Shown here one piece after another: positions 33,913 to 46,754 of a DNA stretch of 64,000 nt (position 1 is its first letter; the number at the start of each line of letters is the position of its first letter). The stretch is from positions 1,922,001 through 1,986,000 of the forward strand of contig NZ_CP059569.1 of assembly GCF_014054985.1 (NCBI RefSeq). Reading direction: 5' to 3'. The translations under genes and the position numbers were made by a program. Below the pieces are notes generated by a model that saw nothing but the letters and a program-made list of their open reading frames with translations, was not told the DNA's origin and ran no database searches. Source of the DNA: Kingella oralis. Lineage in GTDB: Bacteria > Pseudomonadota > Gammaproteobacteria > Burkholderiales > Neisseriaceae.

Positions 33913-36249
33913 CTAATCCGCTTTTTTCGGATTCTTCACAAATTGCACAACCTGCTCTTGCGGCTCGCTTGGAGCTTGCTGTGCTGCCAATTCCGCTTTG
34001 GCCGCGGCTTGTTTGGCTTTTTTCTTGTTGGTCGCCACCACTTGCGGGCAACGGGTTTGGTGGTTATACATCACTTGGCAATGCAAGCATTGGATACACT
34101 CGTTCGGGTTGATGTCGCCTTCGGGCGCAATCGCCTGCACGGGGCATTCGTGATTGCAAATCTGGCAAGGATTGCCGCACATCGAATAACGGCGCAACCA
34201 GTTAAAAATTTGCAATTTGGCGGGAATCGCCATCGCCGCGCCCAGCGGGCAAAGATAGCGGCAGAAAAAGCGTTCGATAAACAGGCTGGCAACCACCAAC
34301 GCCACGGCAAAAATCACGAAATACCACTCGCGCACAAAATGCAAAATGATGGCGGTTTTAAAAGGCTCCACTTCGGCAAATTTTTCAGCAGTGCCCAATT
34401 CGTATAACGATATGCCAAAAAGTACCATAAAGATAACATATTTTAACGCAGTTAGGCGGGTATGGATGCCGAACGGGACTAAATATTGTTTTACTCCAAA
34501 CTTTTTCGCAATCGCGCAGGCGATTTCTTGCAACGCGCCAAACGGGCAGAGCCAGCCGCAAAACGCGCCGCGCCCCCAAAGCAGCATACCGATGGCGGTG
34601 GCACTCCATAGTGTGAAGATGAAGGGATCCATCAAGAAATAATCCCAGCTAAACCCTGTGATTAAGGATGATGTGAACGTCATCACGTTTACAACAGACA
34701 GCTGCGCGTGCAAATACCAGCCCACATACACCAGCGTTACCGTCAAATACGCCAAACGGAAGCGGTTGAAGAATTTTTCGTATCTGACCAGCGTGTCTTG
34801 GAAAAAGAACACCGCGCTCAAAATCAGCAGCATTACGGCGATGGCGGCAACGTGGAAGCGTTTTTCCCACCACAGGCGTTTCCAAATCATGCGCTGCGGA
34901 TTGTCTTCCGCGCCGGCATCGGCGGTGGCGATGTCGCCCGCAGGCGCGCTTGCGTTGGCAACGACGGCGTTGCCCGCAGGCGCAGAGGCAGCCTGAACAG
35001 GCGCAGGCGCATCAATCACCACAGGCTCGCCGTTGGGGTCGTCCACGGTAAATTCTTTGGGCAGCAAGTAGTTCAAATCAACGGTTACAAACGCTTTGTT
35101 TTGCACGCTTATTTCGCGTTGCACCACCAGTTGCAAATGCCACGGCTCGGCTGCGTCCAGTTTTTCGTTTTCGGGAATCACAAACAGCGACACTTCTTTA
35201 AACTCGGGCGCGCCTGCGGCTTCCAGTTTCAGCAAGCGAGTGTGTTGCGCGTCGGTAAAGCGGAAGCCGTTGTCGTTTTGCACCACCTCAATGCGGTCAA
35301 AAATACCGCCGCGCACATAACCCGAGCCTTTCCATGAATACACGCCCTCACCTGCCACGATAATCGCGGCTTGGTTGGGTTTCAGGCTGCCTTTGAGCCG
35401 CTCGTAGCCCTGTTCGCCCAACAGGCTTTTGCCGATGGAAGGCTGCGATACCACGGCGGTGTATAAATTGATAAACGTGTCTTCGGGGTTGCCCGGTTCC
35501 GGTTTTTCGGCGGCGGCGGGGTTGTTTTGCTCCAACATTTTGTTGGCTTCGCCGATGCTGATGTGCAACTTGGCAACCGCGCCTTGGTCTAATAATTGTT
35601 GCCACGACAAGATGTCTTGTTTTTCCATATTGGGCAAACGATGCGGGCGGGTTTGCACGGTGTTATTGGCTGCGGCGGCGGGAGCTTTGCCGCCTTGTTT
35701 GGCCAATTCGGCGGTGATAATCCGCGCAGAACGCACAATGCTGTCGCCAATCACCACCACGGTAACGGTTGCGCCTGTTACGATGGGCGAGGGCGTTGCA
35801 CCCGCTTGCGGCGGGTTTTTGGTGGGATTCATGCCGATGTAGCCGTCGATGAAAGTGTCCACTTTGGAGCGCGGAATGCCAATCAGCAAAATCGGCTCGT
35901 GGTGTTCCAGCATTTTCGCGCCCTTGATGGTGCCTTCGTTATCCAGCGCCACAATGGTGTCAATCGGTTTGCTGGAATAGCCGCGCGTGCTGACCACGTC
36001 TGTTGTGATGTACACCACGCCCACTTCTTTGTCGCCTTCATACACTTTTGCCATCATCGGCTTGCCTTCGGGCGCGCCAAAGCGTGTGGCATTGGGGAAA
36101 ACATCGGCAGGTTTGACTTTGTTGATTAAATCGGGCAAACGCTCGGCTTGCGCGGGCGCGGCCAAAATCAGCAGCGTACACGCGGCGAGCAGAAAGAATA
36201 TGATTTTCTGATAGAAATGGTGTGCGATTGAGACCATTGGGCGAGACAT
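33913..36249 (-). CDS. nosR: NosR membrane flavo-iron-sulfur protein
   Basis: The 778-residue protein supplies electrons to NosZ from quinol. After the signal peptide, a periplasmic FMN-binding domain (about 60-185) carries the flavinylation motif TGAT, with Thr161 the likely FMN site. Then come about five to six membrane segments with the two Cys motifs AFCGWLCPFGAL and CRYLCPLGAAM, and a C-terminal ferredoxin domain with two 4Fe-4S motifs (CQICNHECP and CIQCLHCQVMYN). The end is Lys- and Ala-rich. Its promoter has an FNR-type site. The ApbE gene of this cluster probably attaches its FMN. Confidence 0.96.
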   Translation of the reverse strand: MSRPMVSIAHHFYQKIIFFLLAACTLLILAAPAQAERLPDLINKVKPADVFPNATRFGAPEGKPMMAKVYEGDKEVGVVYITTDVVSTRGYSSKPIDTIVALDNEGTIKGAKMLEHHEPILLIGIPRSKVDTFIDGYIGMNPTKNPPQAGATPSPIVTGATVTVVVIGDSIVRSARIITAELAKQGGKAPAAAANNTVQTRPHRLPNMEKQDILSWQQLLDQGAVAKLHISIGEANKMLEQNNPAAAEKPEPGNPEDTFINLYTAVVSQPSIGKSLLGEQGYERLKGSLKPNQAAIIVAGEGVYSWKGSGYVRGGIFDRIEVVQNDNGFRFTDAQHTRLLKLEAAGAPEFKEVSLFVIPENEKLDAAEPWHLQLVVQREISVQNKAFVTVDLNYLLPKEFTVDDPNGEPVVIDAPAPVQAASAPAGNAVVANASAPAGDIATADAGAEDNPQRMIWKRLWWEKRFHVAAIAVMLLILSAVFFFQDTLVRYEKFFNRFRLAYLTVTLVYVGWYLHAQLSVVNVMTFTSSLITGFSWDYFLMDPFIFTLWSATAIGMLLWGRGAFCGWLCPFGALQEIACAIAKKFGVKQYLVPFGIHTRLTALKYVIFMVLFGISLYELGTAEKFAEVEPFKTAIILHFVREWYFVIFAVALVVASLFIERFFCRYLCPLGAAMAIPAKLQIFNWLRRYSMCGNPCQICNHECPVQAIAPEGDINPNECIQCLHCQVMYNHQTRCPQVVATNKKKAKQAAAKAELAAQQAPSEPQEQVVQFVKNPKKAD

Positions 36250-36296
36250 ATTGGTTTGTCCTATTTTGGTGGTTTGTTGTGTTTAGAAACATCCAC

Positions 36297-36338
36297 ATTT
36301 TAGAAGCCTTTACTGCCTTTTCGTTTGACATAAATCAA
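36297..36338 (-). promoter_or_regulatory. FNR-type activated promoter of nosR
   Basis: On the minus strand TTGATTTATGTCAA (36338-36325) matches the FNR consensus TTGAT-N4-ATCAA with one mismatch. A -10 box TAAAAT (36302-36297) lies exactly where it should for a class II site centred at -41.5. The same 14 bases occur in front of aniA. The remaining bases 36250-36586 hold a DUS pair and no gene. Confidence 0.85.
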
Positions 36339-36586
36339 GTGAACAAATCTTTATAAACGTTATGAATTTGTGTGGTTATGTTAAGAATAGGTAAAACGGT
36401 TAAACTTGCTTAGTTCTTTTTGTTTACGGGTTTAAAGGCAGCCTGAAAACGGATTGAGCCGTGCCATGCTTGCCATAAGCGCGCGCCATTTTCAGGCTGC
36501 CTTACGGTGCGCAAGCAATCAACGCGCCTAGAAAAAGCGCATAAACTTGTTATACTTGCACGCTTTTTAACGCCCCCTATTCCACC

Positions 36587-37465
36587 ATGCCGCACTCCAA
36601 ACGCGCCCAACGGCGCATCATCAATCACCATCCCTTTTGGCAAGCCGATAAGCCTTATCTGCACGACCACACCATCACCGACGCGCGTTTTCGCCGTTTG
36701 GGCTACATGATGGCGTTTTCGGCGGGCGCGATTAACGCGGGCGGCTTTTTTGCGGTGGCAAGCTACACTTCGCACGTTTCGGGCTTGCTTTCGCGCGTGG
36801 CAGACAGCATGGTGTTGTTTGAATGGCATACGGCGTTGGCGGCGTTGATGGGCGCGGTGTGTTTTTTGCTTGGCAGCATCACGGCAAATTTAACGATTCT
36901 TTGGGGCAAGCGGCATCGTTTTCGCAGCTGCTATGGCTTGCCGTTGTGGATTGAGGCGATTTTGCTGCTGCTGTTTGCGGTGTTTGGCTTTGCGCTATCC
37001 AGCGTGGGCGCGGTGATGTTGCCGCCCACGTTTTTGCTGCTTTGCTACATTATGGGGATTCATAATTCGGTGATGAGCGTGTTGTCGGGCAGTCTGATTC
37101 GAGCGACGCACATGACGGGTTCAACCACGGATTTGGGCATTGAAATTGCCAAGGCGTTGTATTACAGCAAAAAAAGCCACCCGAAGCTGCCCGATGTGAA
37201 GGTGAACCGCCCCAAGATGTATCTGCTGATGGGGATGATTAGCTGCTTTATCATAGGCGGCGTGGTTGGCGCTTACGGCTATCGCAAGGTGGGCTATTAT
37301 TTTACTTTGCCTGTGGCGCTGCTGCTGTTTCTGCTGGGCGCGGGGTCGGTGGGCTATGATGTGAAGATTCGGACGAAATTGTGGCTGATTCGGAAGATTA
37401 GGCAGCGGGAACAGCAGCGACGGCTGGCGGAACGGCAAAAGGCGGAAAGCCAAACGAAGGATTGA
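36587..37465 (+). CDS. DUF1275 (YoaK-like) membrane protein
   Basis: The 292-residue inner-membrane protein has about six hydrophobic segments and the family pattern MMAFSAGAINAGGFFAVASYTSHVSG and GIHNSVMSVLSGSLIRATHMTGSTTDLG (in parts). DUF1275/YoaK proteins are of unknown function. The C-terminal 40 residues are basic and rich in Arg and Gln (RQREQQRRLAERQKAES), probably cytoplasmic. The N-terminal 40 residues before the first segment are polar. The gene is divergent from nosR and stands alone. Confidence 0.85.
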   Translation: MPHSKRAQRRIINHHPFWQADKPYLHDHTITDARFRRLGYMMAFSAGAINAGGFFAVASYTSHVSGLLSRVADSMVLFEWHTALAALMGAVCFLLGSITANLTILWGKRHRFRSCYGLPLWIEAILLLLFAVFGFALSSVGAVMLPPTFLLLCYIMGIHNSVMSVLSGSLIRATHMTGSTTDLGIEIAKALYYSKKSHPKLPDVKVNRPKMYLLMGMISCFIIGGVVGAYGYRKVGYYFTLPVALLLFLLGAGSVGYDVKIRTKLWLIRKIRQREQQRRLAERQKAESQTKD

Positions 37466-37830
37466 GCATGGGCTGAGGCAGCCTGCGTAGCGCAGCGGAG
37501 TTGCGAAGCCAAAATGGGTTTAAGCATTGTGCTTTGTGAGAACTGGTTTTCAGGCTGCCCTTTGTAGCATAAAGCGTTTTCAGGCTGCCTCAGGCTTAAC
37601 ACGATTGAGACAGTCTGAAAACCAAAATGAAACAACAACGGTTTGTCGCCAAGCCGCTTGTTCAATAAGGCTTTACAGGCTGGCGAAATATCGGCGAGCC
37701 ATCAACACTCTATAACAAACATAGTTTTCAGGCTGCCTCTGCTTATCCGCATCAAGGCAGCCTGAAAAAAACCAAAAAAGGGCAGATACACAATCTGCCC
37801 TTGCTTACGGCTGTTTACCATTTCAGCCCA
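37466..37830. other. Intergenic region with DUS copies and an extended DUS-type repeat
   Basis: Between the DUF1275 gene and ppsA there is no recognisable gene. The extended repeat beginning AGGCAGCCTGCGTAGCGCAG lies at 37476-37510; single DUS copies follow near 37550, 37580 and 37730; a DUS pair at about 37725-37770 can end ppsA transcription. Confidence 0.6.
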
Positions 37831-40227
37831 TTATTTCTTCGGCTGGCATTCCCGCGCCAAATACAACCATGTTTCCACCACGGTATCAGGGTTCAGCGAC
37901 AAGGTTTCAATGCCCTCGTCCACCAGCCACTTAGCAAAGTCGGGATGGTCGGATGGGCCTTGCCCGCAGATGCCGATGTATTTGTTCAAGCGCAAGCAAG
38001 TGGAAATAGCAAGGTGCAGCATCACTTTTACCGCGGCGTTGCGCTCGTCAAACGTGCTGGCAATCGGCCCACCGCTGTCGCGGTCCACACCCAAGGTGAG
38101 CTGGGTCATGTCGTTTGAGCCGATGGAGAAGCCGTCAAAGTATTCAAGGAATTGCTCGGCAAGCAGCGCGTTGCTGGGCACTTCGCACATCATAATCAAG
38201 CGCAAGCCGTTTTTGCCGCGTTCCAAGCCGTTTTCTTTGAGCACTTCCAACACCGCTTCCGCTTCGGCAAGCGTGCGCACAAAGGGAATCATCACTTCCA
38301 CATTGGTCAGCCCCATCACATCGCGCACATATTTCACCGCGCGGCATTCCAGCGCAAAGCAAGGTTTGAAGTCGTCCGACACATAACGCGCCGCACCACG
38401 GAAGCCCAGCATGGGGTTTTCTTCGTGTGGCTCATATTGCGCGCCGCCGAGCAAGCCTGCGTATTCGTTGGATTTGAAATCAGACATCCGCACGATGACT
38501 TTTTTCGGATAAGCCGATGCCGCCAGCGTGGCGATGCCTTCGGCGAGTTTGTCCACATAAAAATCAACGGGCGATGCGTAGCCTGCAATGCGGTCGGTGA
38601 TTTCAGCTTGCAATTCAGGCGTTTGTTTATCAAATTGCAACAGCGCGTGTGGGTGGATGCCGATTTGGCGGTTAATCACAAACTCCATCCGCGCCAAACC
38701 AATGCCCTCGCTAGGCAAGTTGGCAAACGAGAACGCCATTTCGGGGTTGCCCACGTTCATCATAATTTTGGCGGGCGATTTGGGCATTTGGTCCAGCGAA
38801 ACTTCATCCACTTCCACTTCCAGTAAGCCCGCGTAAATATAGCCTGTGTCGCCTTCGGCGCAAGACACGGTTACTTCCGCGCCATCGGTTAAACGGCTGG
38901 TGGCATCGCCGCAACCCACCACCGCAGGAATGCCCAGTTCACGCGCAATAATCGCCGCGTGACAAGTGCGCCCGCCGCGGTTGGTAACAATAGCAGCGGC
39001 GCGTTTCATCACAGGTTCCCAATCGGGGTCGGTCATGTCGGTAACCAAAATATCGCCTGCTTGCACTTTGTCCATCTCGCTCACGCTTTTCACCACGCGC
39101 ACCACGCCTTTGCCCACTTTTTGCCCAATCGCGCGACCTTCCACCAACACATTGCGCTCGCCTTTGATGGAGTAACGGCGCAACACATTGCCAGCGGCTT
39201 TTTCTTGCGATTTCACGGTTTCGGGGCGAGCTTGCAAGATATAGAGCTTGCCATCCACGCCATCGCGACCCCATTCAATATCCATCGCTCTGCCGTAGTG
39301 TTCTTCAATGGTGAGCGCGTATTGGGCGAGTTCGGCGATTTCTTCAGGGCTGAGCGAGAAGCGTTTGCGGTCGGCTTCGGGCACATCTACCGTTTGCACC
39401 GACTTGCCCGCCTGCACGCTGTCGGTAAACACCATTTTGATGAGTTTTGAACCCAAGGTTTTGCGCAAAATGGCGGGTTTGCCTTTTTTGAGCGTGGGTT
39501 TGTGCACATAAAATTCATCGGGGTTCACCGCGCCTTGCACCACGGTTTCGCCCAAGCCGTAAGATGAAGTGATGAACACCACATCTTCAAAGCCGCTTTC
39601 GGTGTCAATGGAGAACATCACGCCTGATGCGCCTGTGTCGGAGCGTACCATGCGTTGCACGCCAGCCGAAAGCGCAACGGCATCGTGGTCAAAGCCTTTG
39701 TGCACGCGATAAGAGATGGCGCGGTCGTTGTAAAGCGATGCAAACACATGGTGCATCGCTTCTTTTACATTATCCAAACCATTGATGTTTAGGAAAGTTT
39801 CTTGTTGCCCCGCAAACGACGCATCGGGCAAATCTTCGGCGGTGGCCGATGAGCGCACGGCAACGGAAATTTGGTCGCTGCCCGCATCGGCAACCATTTT
39901 TGCCCACGCCGCTTCCACTTCGGCATTCAATTGCTCAGGGAAAGGCGTGTCCAAAATCCACTGCCGAATTTGCGCGCCCACGCGTGCCAACTCGGTTACA
40001 TCATCCACGTTCAACGCGGCAAGTGCGGCGGAAATGCGTTCGTGCAGCCCATCGTGTGCTAAAAAGGCGCGGTAGGCTTCGGCGGTGGTAGCAAAGCCGC
40101 CCGGCACACGCACGCCTTTTTCGGCAAGTTGCGAAATCATTTCGCCCAATGATGCGTTTTTGCCGCCCACGCGTTCCACATCGGTCATGCGTAGGTTTTC
40201 AAGCCAGATAACGTAGTTTTCAGCCAT
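37831..40227 (-). CDS. ppsA: Phosphoenolpyruvate synthase
   Basis: The 798-residue enzyme makes phosphoenolpyruvate from pyruvate and ATP. The N-terminal nucleotide-binding domain (about 1-350) starts with [14 protein letters not shown], the middle domain carries the phosphorylated His in [21 protein letters not shown] near residue 420, and the C-terminal TIM barrel holds the active-site Cys in [12 protein letters not shown] near the end. Length is usual for PpsA. It enables gluconeogenesis, in keeping with a non-glycolytic lifestyle. It stands alone. Confidence 0.97.
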   Translation of the reverse strand: MAENYVIWLENLRMTDVERVGGKNASLGEMISQLAEKGVRVPGGFATTAEAYRAFLAHDGLHERISAALAALNVDDVTELARVGAQIRQWILDTPFPEQLNAEVEAAWAKMVADAGSDQISVAVRSSATAEDLPDASFAGQQETFLNINGLDNVKEAMHHVFASLYNDRAISYRVHKGFDHDAVALSAGVQRMVRSDTGASGVMFSIDTESGFEDVVFITSSYGLGETVVQGAVNPDEFYVHKPTLKKGKPAILRKTLGSKLIKMVFTDSVQAGKSVQTVDVPEADRKRFSLSPEEIAELAQYALTIEEHYGRAMDIEWGRDGVDGKLYILQARPETVKSQEKAAGNVLRRYSIKGERNVLVEGRAIGQKVGKGVVRVVKSVSEMDKVQAGDILVTDMTDPDWEPVMKRAAAIVTNRGGRTCHAAIIARELGIPAVVGCGDATSRLTDGAEVTVSCAEGDTGYIYAGLLEVEVDEVSLDQMPKSPAKIMMNVGNPEMAFSFANLPSEGIGLARMEFVINRQIGIHPHALLQFDKQTPELQAEITDRIAGYASPVDFYVDKLAEGIATLAASAYPKKVIVRMSDFKSNEYAGLLGGAQYEPHEENPMLGFRGAARYVSDDFKPCFALECRAVKYVRDVMGLTNVEVMIPFVRTLAEAEAVLEVLKENGLERGKNGLRLIMMCEVPSNALLAEQFLEYFDGFSIGSNDMTQLTLGVDRDSGGPIASTFDERNAAVKVMLHLAISTCLRLNKYIGICGQGPSDHPDFAKWLVDEGIETLSLNPDTVVETWLYLARECQPKK

Positions 40228-40601
40228 TTTTCAGAGTCCTTTCCGAGACTGGGTTAGTGGAAAAAATTGAAGCGAACGTTAATTCGCGTAAACATAATAG
40301 CACACATCAATTTGAATTTTGTGGCGCGGCGGTGATTTTGGTGGAAATTTTTGTAATCGCTTGTAATTAACGCAGATTGTTTTTGTTTAACAGATAAGGC
40401 AGCCTGAAAATTGCTTTTATTGGGCAATTTTTTCTAATTCTGGTTTTCAGGCTGCCTATTTTTGATATTTTATGGGATAAAGTTGCGCGAATTGAGGTAA
40501 ATCAAACAAAGTGGATTTTGTTTTTGCGGGCAAGAAATTTTGGATTGGGTGGTGATAATGGTGATTTTGATTACACACAGTTACAAATGATTGCAAACGC
40601 A
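40228..40601. other. AT-rich upstream region of ppsA, no gene seen
   Basis: About 370 bases without a coding sequence hold an inverted DUS pair at about 40398-40457. The ppsA promoter should lie at its left end, but no boxes were assigned with confidence. Confidence 0.5.
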
Positions 40602-40642
40602 AAGGCAGCCTGAAAACGAAAAATACGTTTTCAGGCTGCCTT
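40602..40642 (-). terminator. Inverted DUS terminator after the small membrane protein gene
   Basis: A 17-bp perfect stem of two inverted DUS copies extended by AACG/CGTT, 4 bases beyond the stop codon of the minus-strand gene at 40647. Confidence 0.7.
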
Positions 40643-40646
40643 AATT

Positions 40647-41006
40647 TTAAATCATGTAAAACATATACAATATCATCCACATCACCACCACCGCCCAAGC
40701 CAAATCCAGCACCACTGCCAATATAAATAGCCAAACCTTGGTGGCTACTTTTGTTTTATGTACCAGCATCATCAGCACCGCGATGATGTGCCATAAAATC
40801 ATCGCGCCCGTAAACATAAACAGTTGGTTCCCCGTCCCAAACAGCGTTCCATTAAGCATAACGGGCGGCACAATAGCCACGAGAAACCACCAAATGCCAG
40901 CGGGGATGCCCCATTTAATCAGCGATGGCAAAGGCTGATATTCTGGCTCGGTGGTGGTTTCATCGGCTTCGGCGGTTGTTTTATCTGGCTCGTCTGTCAT
41001 ATTCAT
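40647..41006 (-). CDS. Small integral membrane protein, unknown
   Basis: The 119-residue protein has an acidic N terminus rich in Thr and Glu (about 1-28) followed by three membrane segments (KWGIPAGIWWFLVAIVPPV, LFMFTGAMILWHIIAVLMMLV, VWLFILAVVLDLAWAVVVMW, in parts). I do not recognise a family. It lies between ppsA and gyrB on the same strand and is bounded by DUS copies on both sides. Confidence 0.65.
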   Translation of the reverse strand: MNMTDEPDKTTAEADETTTEPEYQPLPSLIKWGIPAGIWWFLVAIVPPVMLNGTLFGTGNQLFMFTGAMILWHIIAVLMMLVHKTKVATKVWLFILAVVLDLAWAVVVMWMILYMFYMI

Positions 41007-41111
41007 TCCTTTTTTGGGTTGTTTAAGGCAGCCTGAAAACGAGTAAAGCGAGTTTCAGCGAAGCTAAACCAAAAAAACCATTTTCAGGCTGCCTATTACT
41101 ACAAAAACCGC

Positions 41112-43562
<2,451 letters not shown>

Positions 43563-43566
43563 TCAT

Positions 43567-43950
43567 TTAGAACGCGGCGATAAACAGCGCAATCACGCAA
43601 ACCAAGCCCGCGCTCCAAATGGCGGAACGCGCGGCGGCTTTGTCTTGGGCGTATGCCCAAATATAGGCGATGCGAGAGAGAAGAAACAGGGTTGTCCAAA
43701 AGTTGATTGTGCCTTGCGCGGCTTCGCCTGTGGCGTGGGCAATGATGACGGCGGCGGCATAAAGCGGCAGCATTTCGTAGCCGTTTTGTTGCGCGGCGTT
43801 GAGTCGTGCGGCTTTGCCTGTGGCTCGGGCGAGAATTTCGCGCGGATTGTGGTTTTCGGCGGCGTGCATATTGGCGGCTTTTTTGGCGGCAACGGAGCAG
43901 AATAAATTGAACAAGGCGAAAAGGAAAATGCTGAAATAGGCGAAAGTCAT
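43567..43950 (-). CDS. MAPEG-family membrane protein
   Basis: The 127-residue protein has four hydrophobic helices and the MAPEG motif RLNAAQQNGYEMLPLYAAAVI near residue 50, which in eicosanoid and glutathione metabolism enzymes binds glutathione. Bacterial members have mostly unknown substrates. Only 49 bases separate it from the start of gyrB on the same strand. Confidence 0.88.
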   Translation of the reverse strand: MTFAYFSIFLFALFNLFCSVAAKKAANMHAAENHNPREILARATGKAARLNAAQQNGYEMLPLYAAAVIIAHATGEAAQGTINFWTTLFLLSRIAYIWAYAQDKAAARSAIWSAGLVCVIALFIAAF

Positions 43951-44061
43951 GGGGATTCCTTGTGTGCGCTTTTCAGGCTGCCTGAAAAGGGGTTTGAATG
44001 TAAACGCGCAATTATATCATAGCCTTGCTGGGATACATTTTCAGGCTGCCTTGTGTGATTA

Positions 44062-44223
44062 AGAACCTGTATTCATTATTTGCATAGGCAGATTTGATGA
44101 CATAAAAACGCGGATACAAGGCAAAAAGCACAGCAAGGTTGGACACCTTGCGCGCATTTTTAACGCAGTAACCGCGTTTTTAGGGCATTAAAGATGCCTA
44201 TGAAAATAGTGAATACAGGTTCT
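44062..44223. repeat. MITE-like element, 162 bp, with 27-bp imperfect inverted ends
   Basis: AGAACCTGTATTCATTATTTGCATAGG begins at 44062 (in parts here: 15 perfect bases, then three mismatches) and its inverse ends at 44223. The interior has shorter palindromes around GGTTGGACACCTTGC and no coding sequence. The whole gap 43951-44240 otherwise holds DUS copies only. I do not recognise a named family. Confidence 0.7.
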
Positions 44224-44240
44224 AATGGGCAGCCTGAAAA

Positions 44241-44753
44241 TCATTTATCGGCGTTGTCGGCAAGGATTTTGTGGTACACGCTGGGCGGAACGTAGCGTTT
44301 TACAATCTCGCGCCAGCCTTTTGGCCCGACTAACCCTTTAACCATAGTGGACGAAATCTCGGCAATTTCGCGCGGCGGCATCAGAAACACGGTTTTGATG
44401 GCTGGCTGCAAATCGGCGTTGATGTGGCGCATGGCGCGCTCGTATTCATAATCGCCAGCGGAGCGGATGCCGCGCACGATAAACGCCGCGCCGACGTCGT
44501 GGGCGTAGTTCACCAAAAATTGATATTCATACGATGCCACGCGCACGTTAGGATAGGGCTTTGCCATGTCTTGCAAAAAGGCGATGCGCTCGGCAACGGT
44601 GTAGCTGCTTTTTTTGTCGGGGTTGATGCCGATGGCAACAATCAGCTCGTCAAAAAGCTGTTGGGCTTCGGCTATCATCCATAGGTGCCCGTTGGTGGGC
44701 GGGTCGAAACTGCCTGCGTACACGGCGCGGCGAAGGGTGGATTGGGTATTCAT
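44241..44753 (-). CDS. coaD: Pantetheine-phosphate adenylyltransferase
   Basis: The 170-residue enzyme joins AMP to 4'-phosphopantetheine, the step before the last in coenzyme A synthesis. It shows the nucleotidyltransferase motif [19 protein letters not shown] (in parts) at residues 10-25 with the TNGH form of Hx[18 protein letters not shown] near residue 88, and the second motif ISSTMVKGL (in place of ISSSxVR) near residue 128. Its 5' neighbour, a DUF1543 gene, ends 2 bases upstream, so the two form an operon. Confidence 0.96.
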   Translation of the reverse strand: MNTQSTLRRAVYAGSFDPPTNGHLWMIAEAQQLFDELIVAIGINPDKKSSYTVAERIAFLQDMAKPYPNVRVASYEYQFLVNYAHDVGAAFIVRGIRSAGDYEYERAMRHINADLQPAIKTVFLMPPREIAEISSTMVKGLVGPKGWREIVKRYVPPSVYHKILADNADK

Positions 44754-44754
44754 A

Positions 44755-45267
44755 TCAAATGGGTTGGTAGCCTTGAAAGCCGATGGGGGCGGGTTTGCCT
44801 TGCGGGTTGGGCGTGAGCGTGATGTGCCAATCGGGCAAGCGTTCGTTGAGCAGCAACACGTTGTCCACGTCTTTCAGGTTGTCTTTATGCTGCGCGTGAT
44901 GATGGGGAAGCAGGGCGGCAAGGGCTTTTTGTTTGGCTTCGGCAGCGGTTTCGGCAACAAACAAGCCGAACTCGTGCGCTTCGGGCAAGGCTTCGGGGCA
45001 ATAACCGCCCACGTTCACAAAATAGAGTTTCAGGCTGCCTGAAACGGAGGTGGCGGCTTTGGGGGCGACTTGGATGCCGTAGCCGTCTGCCCAGTTGATG
45101 ATTTGCCAGCCGTCTATGTGGATTTTGTCGGCATCGCCAAACCACGCGGCTTTGAGCACGGGGATGGCTTCTTGCCATGTGTCGCAAACGGCAAACTGCA
45201 CATCGTGGACTTCGATGTTGGATTGCCCTGCGCTGCCGCCGAGATAAAAAAGATGGAGTTGAGGCAT
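44755..45267 (-). CDS. DUF1543 protein
   Basis: The 170-residue protein consists of two similar halves, each with a pattern such as [24 protein letters not shown] and [25 protein letters not shown], as in the DUF1543 family, whose function is unknown. The ATG at 45267 follows AAGGAAACC; the open frame reaches 21 codons further but through DUS-containing DNA. A DUS separates the halves (VSGSLKLYF). The coaD gene starts 1 base after its stop codon. Confidence 0.85.
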   Translation of the reverse strand: MPQLHLFYLGGSAGQSNIEVHDVQFAVCDTWQEAIPVLKAAWFGDADKIHIDGWQIINWADGYGIQVAPKAATSVSGSLKLYFVNVGGYCPEALPEAHEFGLFVAETAAEAKQKALAALLPHHHAQHKDNLKDVDNVLLLNERLPDWHITLTPNPQGKPAPIGFQGYQPI

Positions 45268-45404
45268 GGTGGTTTCCTTGTGGAACGAGCCGCGCATAAT
45301 AAAGGCAGCCTGAAAAACGGTAAATACCATTTTCAGGCTGCCTCTCTTTTTCAGGCTGCCCTTGTCTTTTCAGGCTGCCTATCTATGTTTACAAGGCGAG
45401 CAAA

Positions 45405-46475
45405 TTAGTGCCCACCGCCGCCGCAAGCACCGCAGCAGCCGGAACCGCCTTGTTTCATGTCAATCACCATACGGCCTGTAATCTTGCCGTGGTGCATTTC
45501 GTCAAAGATGGCAGGGGCTTCGTCCAGCGTGCGCAGTTGCACTTTGGGCACCACCAAGCCTTCCGCACCAAATTGGAACGCTTCTTCCAAGTCTTTGCGC
45601 GTACCCACCAGCGAACCGACCACTTCAATGCCGTCCAACACCACGCGCGGGATAGACAAATCCATGCTTTCGGGCGGCAAGCCAATCGCCACCACGCGGC
45701 CGCCTGCGCGAACGCAGTTCACCGCCGAGTTAAACGCCGCTTTGGATACCGCTGTTACCACCGCCGCGTGTGCGCCACCATTGGTGTGTTTTTTGATGAA
45801 TTCGGCCGCGTCTTCTTTGTTGGGGTTCACCACCAAATCCGCGCCGCTTTCTTTGGCAAACGCCAATTTTTCATCGTTCACATCCACCGCAATCACGTGC
45901 GCGCCGAATACTTTCTTCGCATATTGCACGCCCAAGTTGCCCAAGCCACCTGCGCCGTAAACCGCAATCCATTGACCGGGGCGGACGCCGGCCACTTTAA
46001 TGCCTTTGTATGTGGTAACGCCCGCGCAAGTGATGCTGGATGCTTGGGCAGGGTCTAAGCCCTCGGGTACTTTCACGGCGTAATCGGCATCCACAATACA
46101 ATGCGTCGCCATGCCGCCGTCGGCAGTGTAGCCCGCGTTCAACACGCTGCGGCACAAGGTTTCGCGCCCTGTGTTGCAGTATTCGCACGAGCCGCAGCTT
46201 TGGAACAACCACGCAATGCTCACGCGGTCGCCCACTTTCAACGCTTTCACGCCATCGGCAACTTCTTTCACAATGCCGATGCCTTCGTGTCCCAACACCA
46301 CGCCCGTTTTATCGCCATAATCGCCTGCGGCAACGTGCAAATCGGTGTGGCACACGCCACAATATTCCACTTCAACCAATGCTTCGTTGTAACGCAAAGG
46401 GCGGATTTCTTTTTCTGTTACTTCCACGCCGTGTTTTGCATTGGGGTTCACTACTGCTGCTTTCATTTTAGCCAT
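45405..46475 (-). CDS. adhP: Zinc alcohol dehydrogenase (AdhP-like) with Cys/Gly tail
   Basis: The 356-residue enzyme is a medium-chain, zinc-dependent alcohol dehydrogenase. Catalytic zinc ligands are in [13 protein letters not shown] and GHEGIGIV, the structural zinc is held by [15 protein letters not shown], and the NAD-binding motif is [18 protein letters not shown]. These are the marks of AdhP/AdhA enzymes that oxidise ethanol. After the usual end (GRMVIDMKQ) the protein has an extra tail [14 protein letters not shown], which looks like a metal-binding site and is not part of the normal family. The ATG at 46475 has GGAG upstream. Confidence 0.93.
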   Translation of the reverse strand: MAKMKAAVVNPNAKHGVEVTEKEIRPLRYNEALVEVEYCGVCHTDLHVAAGDYGDKTGVVLGHEGIGIVKEVADGVKALKVGDRVSIAWLFQSCGSCEYCNTGRETLCRSVLNAGYTADGGMATHCIVDADYAVKVPEGLDPAQASSITCAGVTTYKGIKVAGVRPGQWIAVYGAGGLGNLGVQYAKKVFGAHVIAVDVNDEKLAFAKESGADLVVNPNKEDAAEFIKKHTNGGAHAAVVTAVSKAAFNSAVNCVRAGGRVVAIGLPPESMDLSIPRVVLDGIEVVGSLVGTRKDLEEAFQFGAEGLVVPKVQLRTLDEAPAIFDEMHHGKITGRMVIDMKQGGSGCCGACGGGGH

Positions 46476-46754
46476 GATTTTTCTCCGTTTGGGAAATGGT
46501 TTGGAAAACGACGCTAACTGCACGCCAACGTGAACTGCTGAACCGCAGTATGCGCTTTTGGTTTATGGCGTGTCAAGGGTTTGGACGCGAAATTCCTGTT
46601 TGTAATCAAATAGATGAATATGTTATAGTGTAACCAATTTGCTGGCTGTGGGATCGCCTGTTTTCAGGCTGCCTCGGCTCCCTGCGATTAGGCAGCCTGA
46701 AAAACTTTCTGTTAAAATTCGCTTCCTTAACACCACGTCAAAACGGAACGCGCC

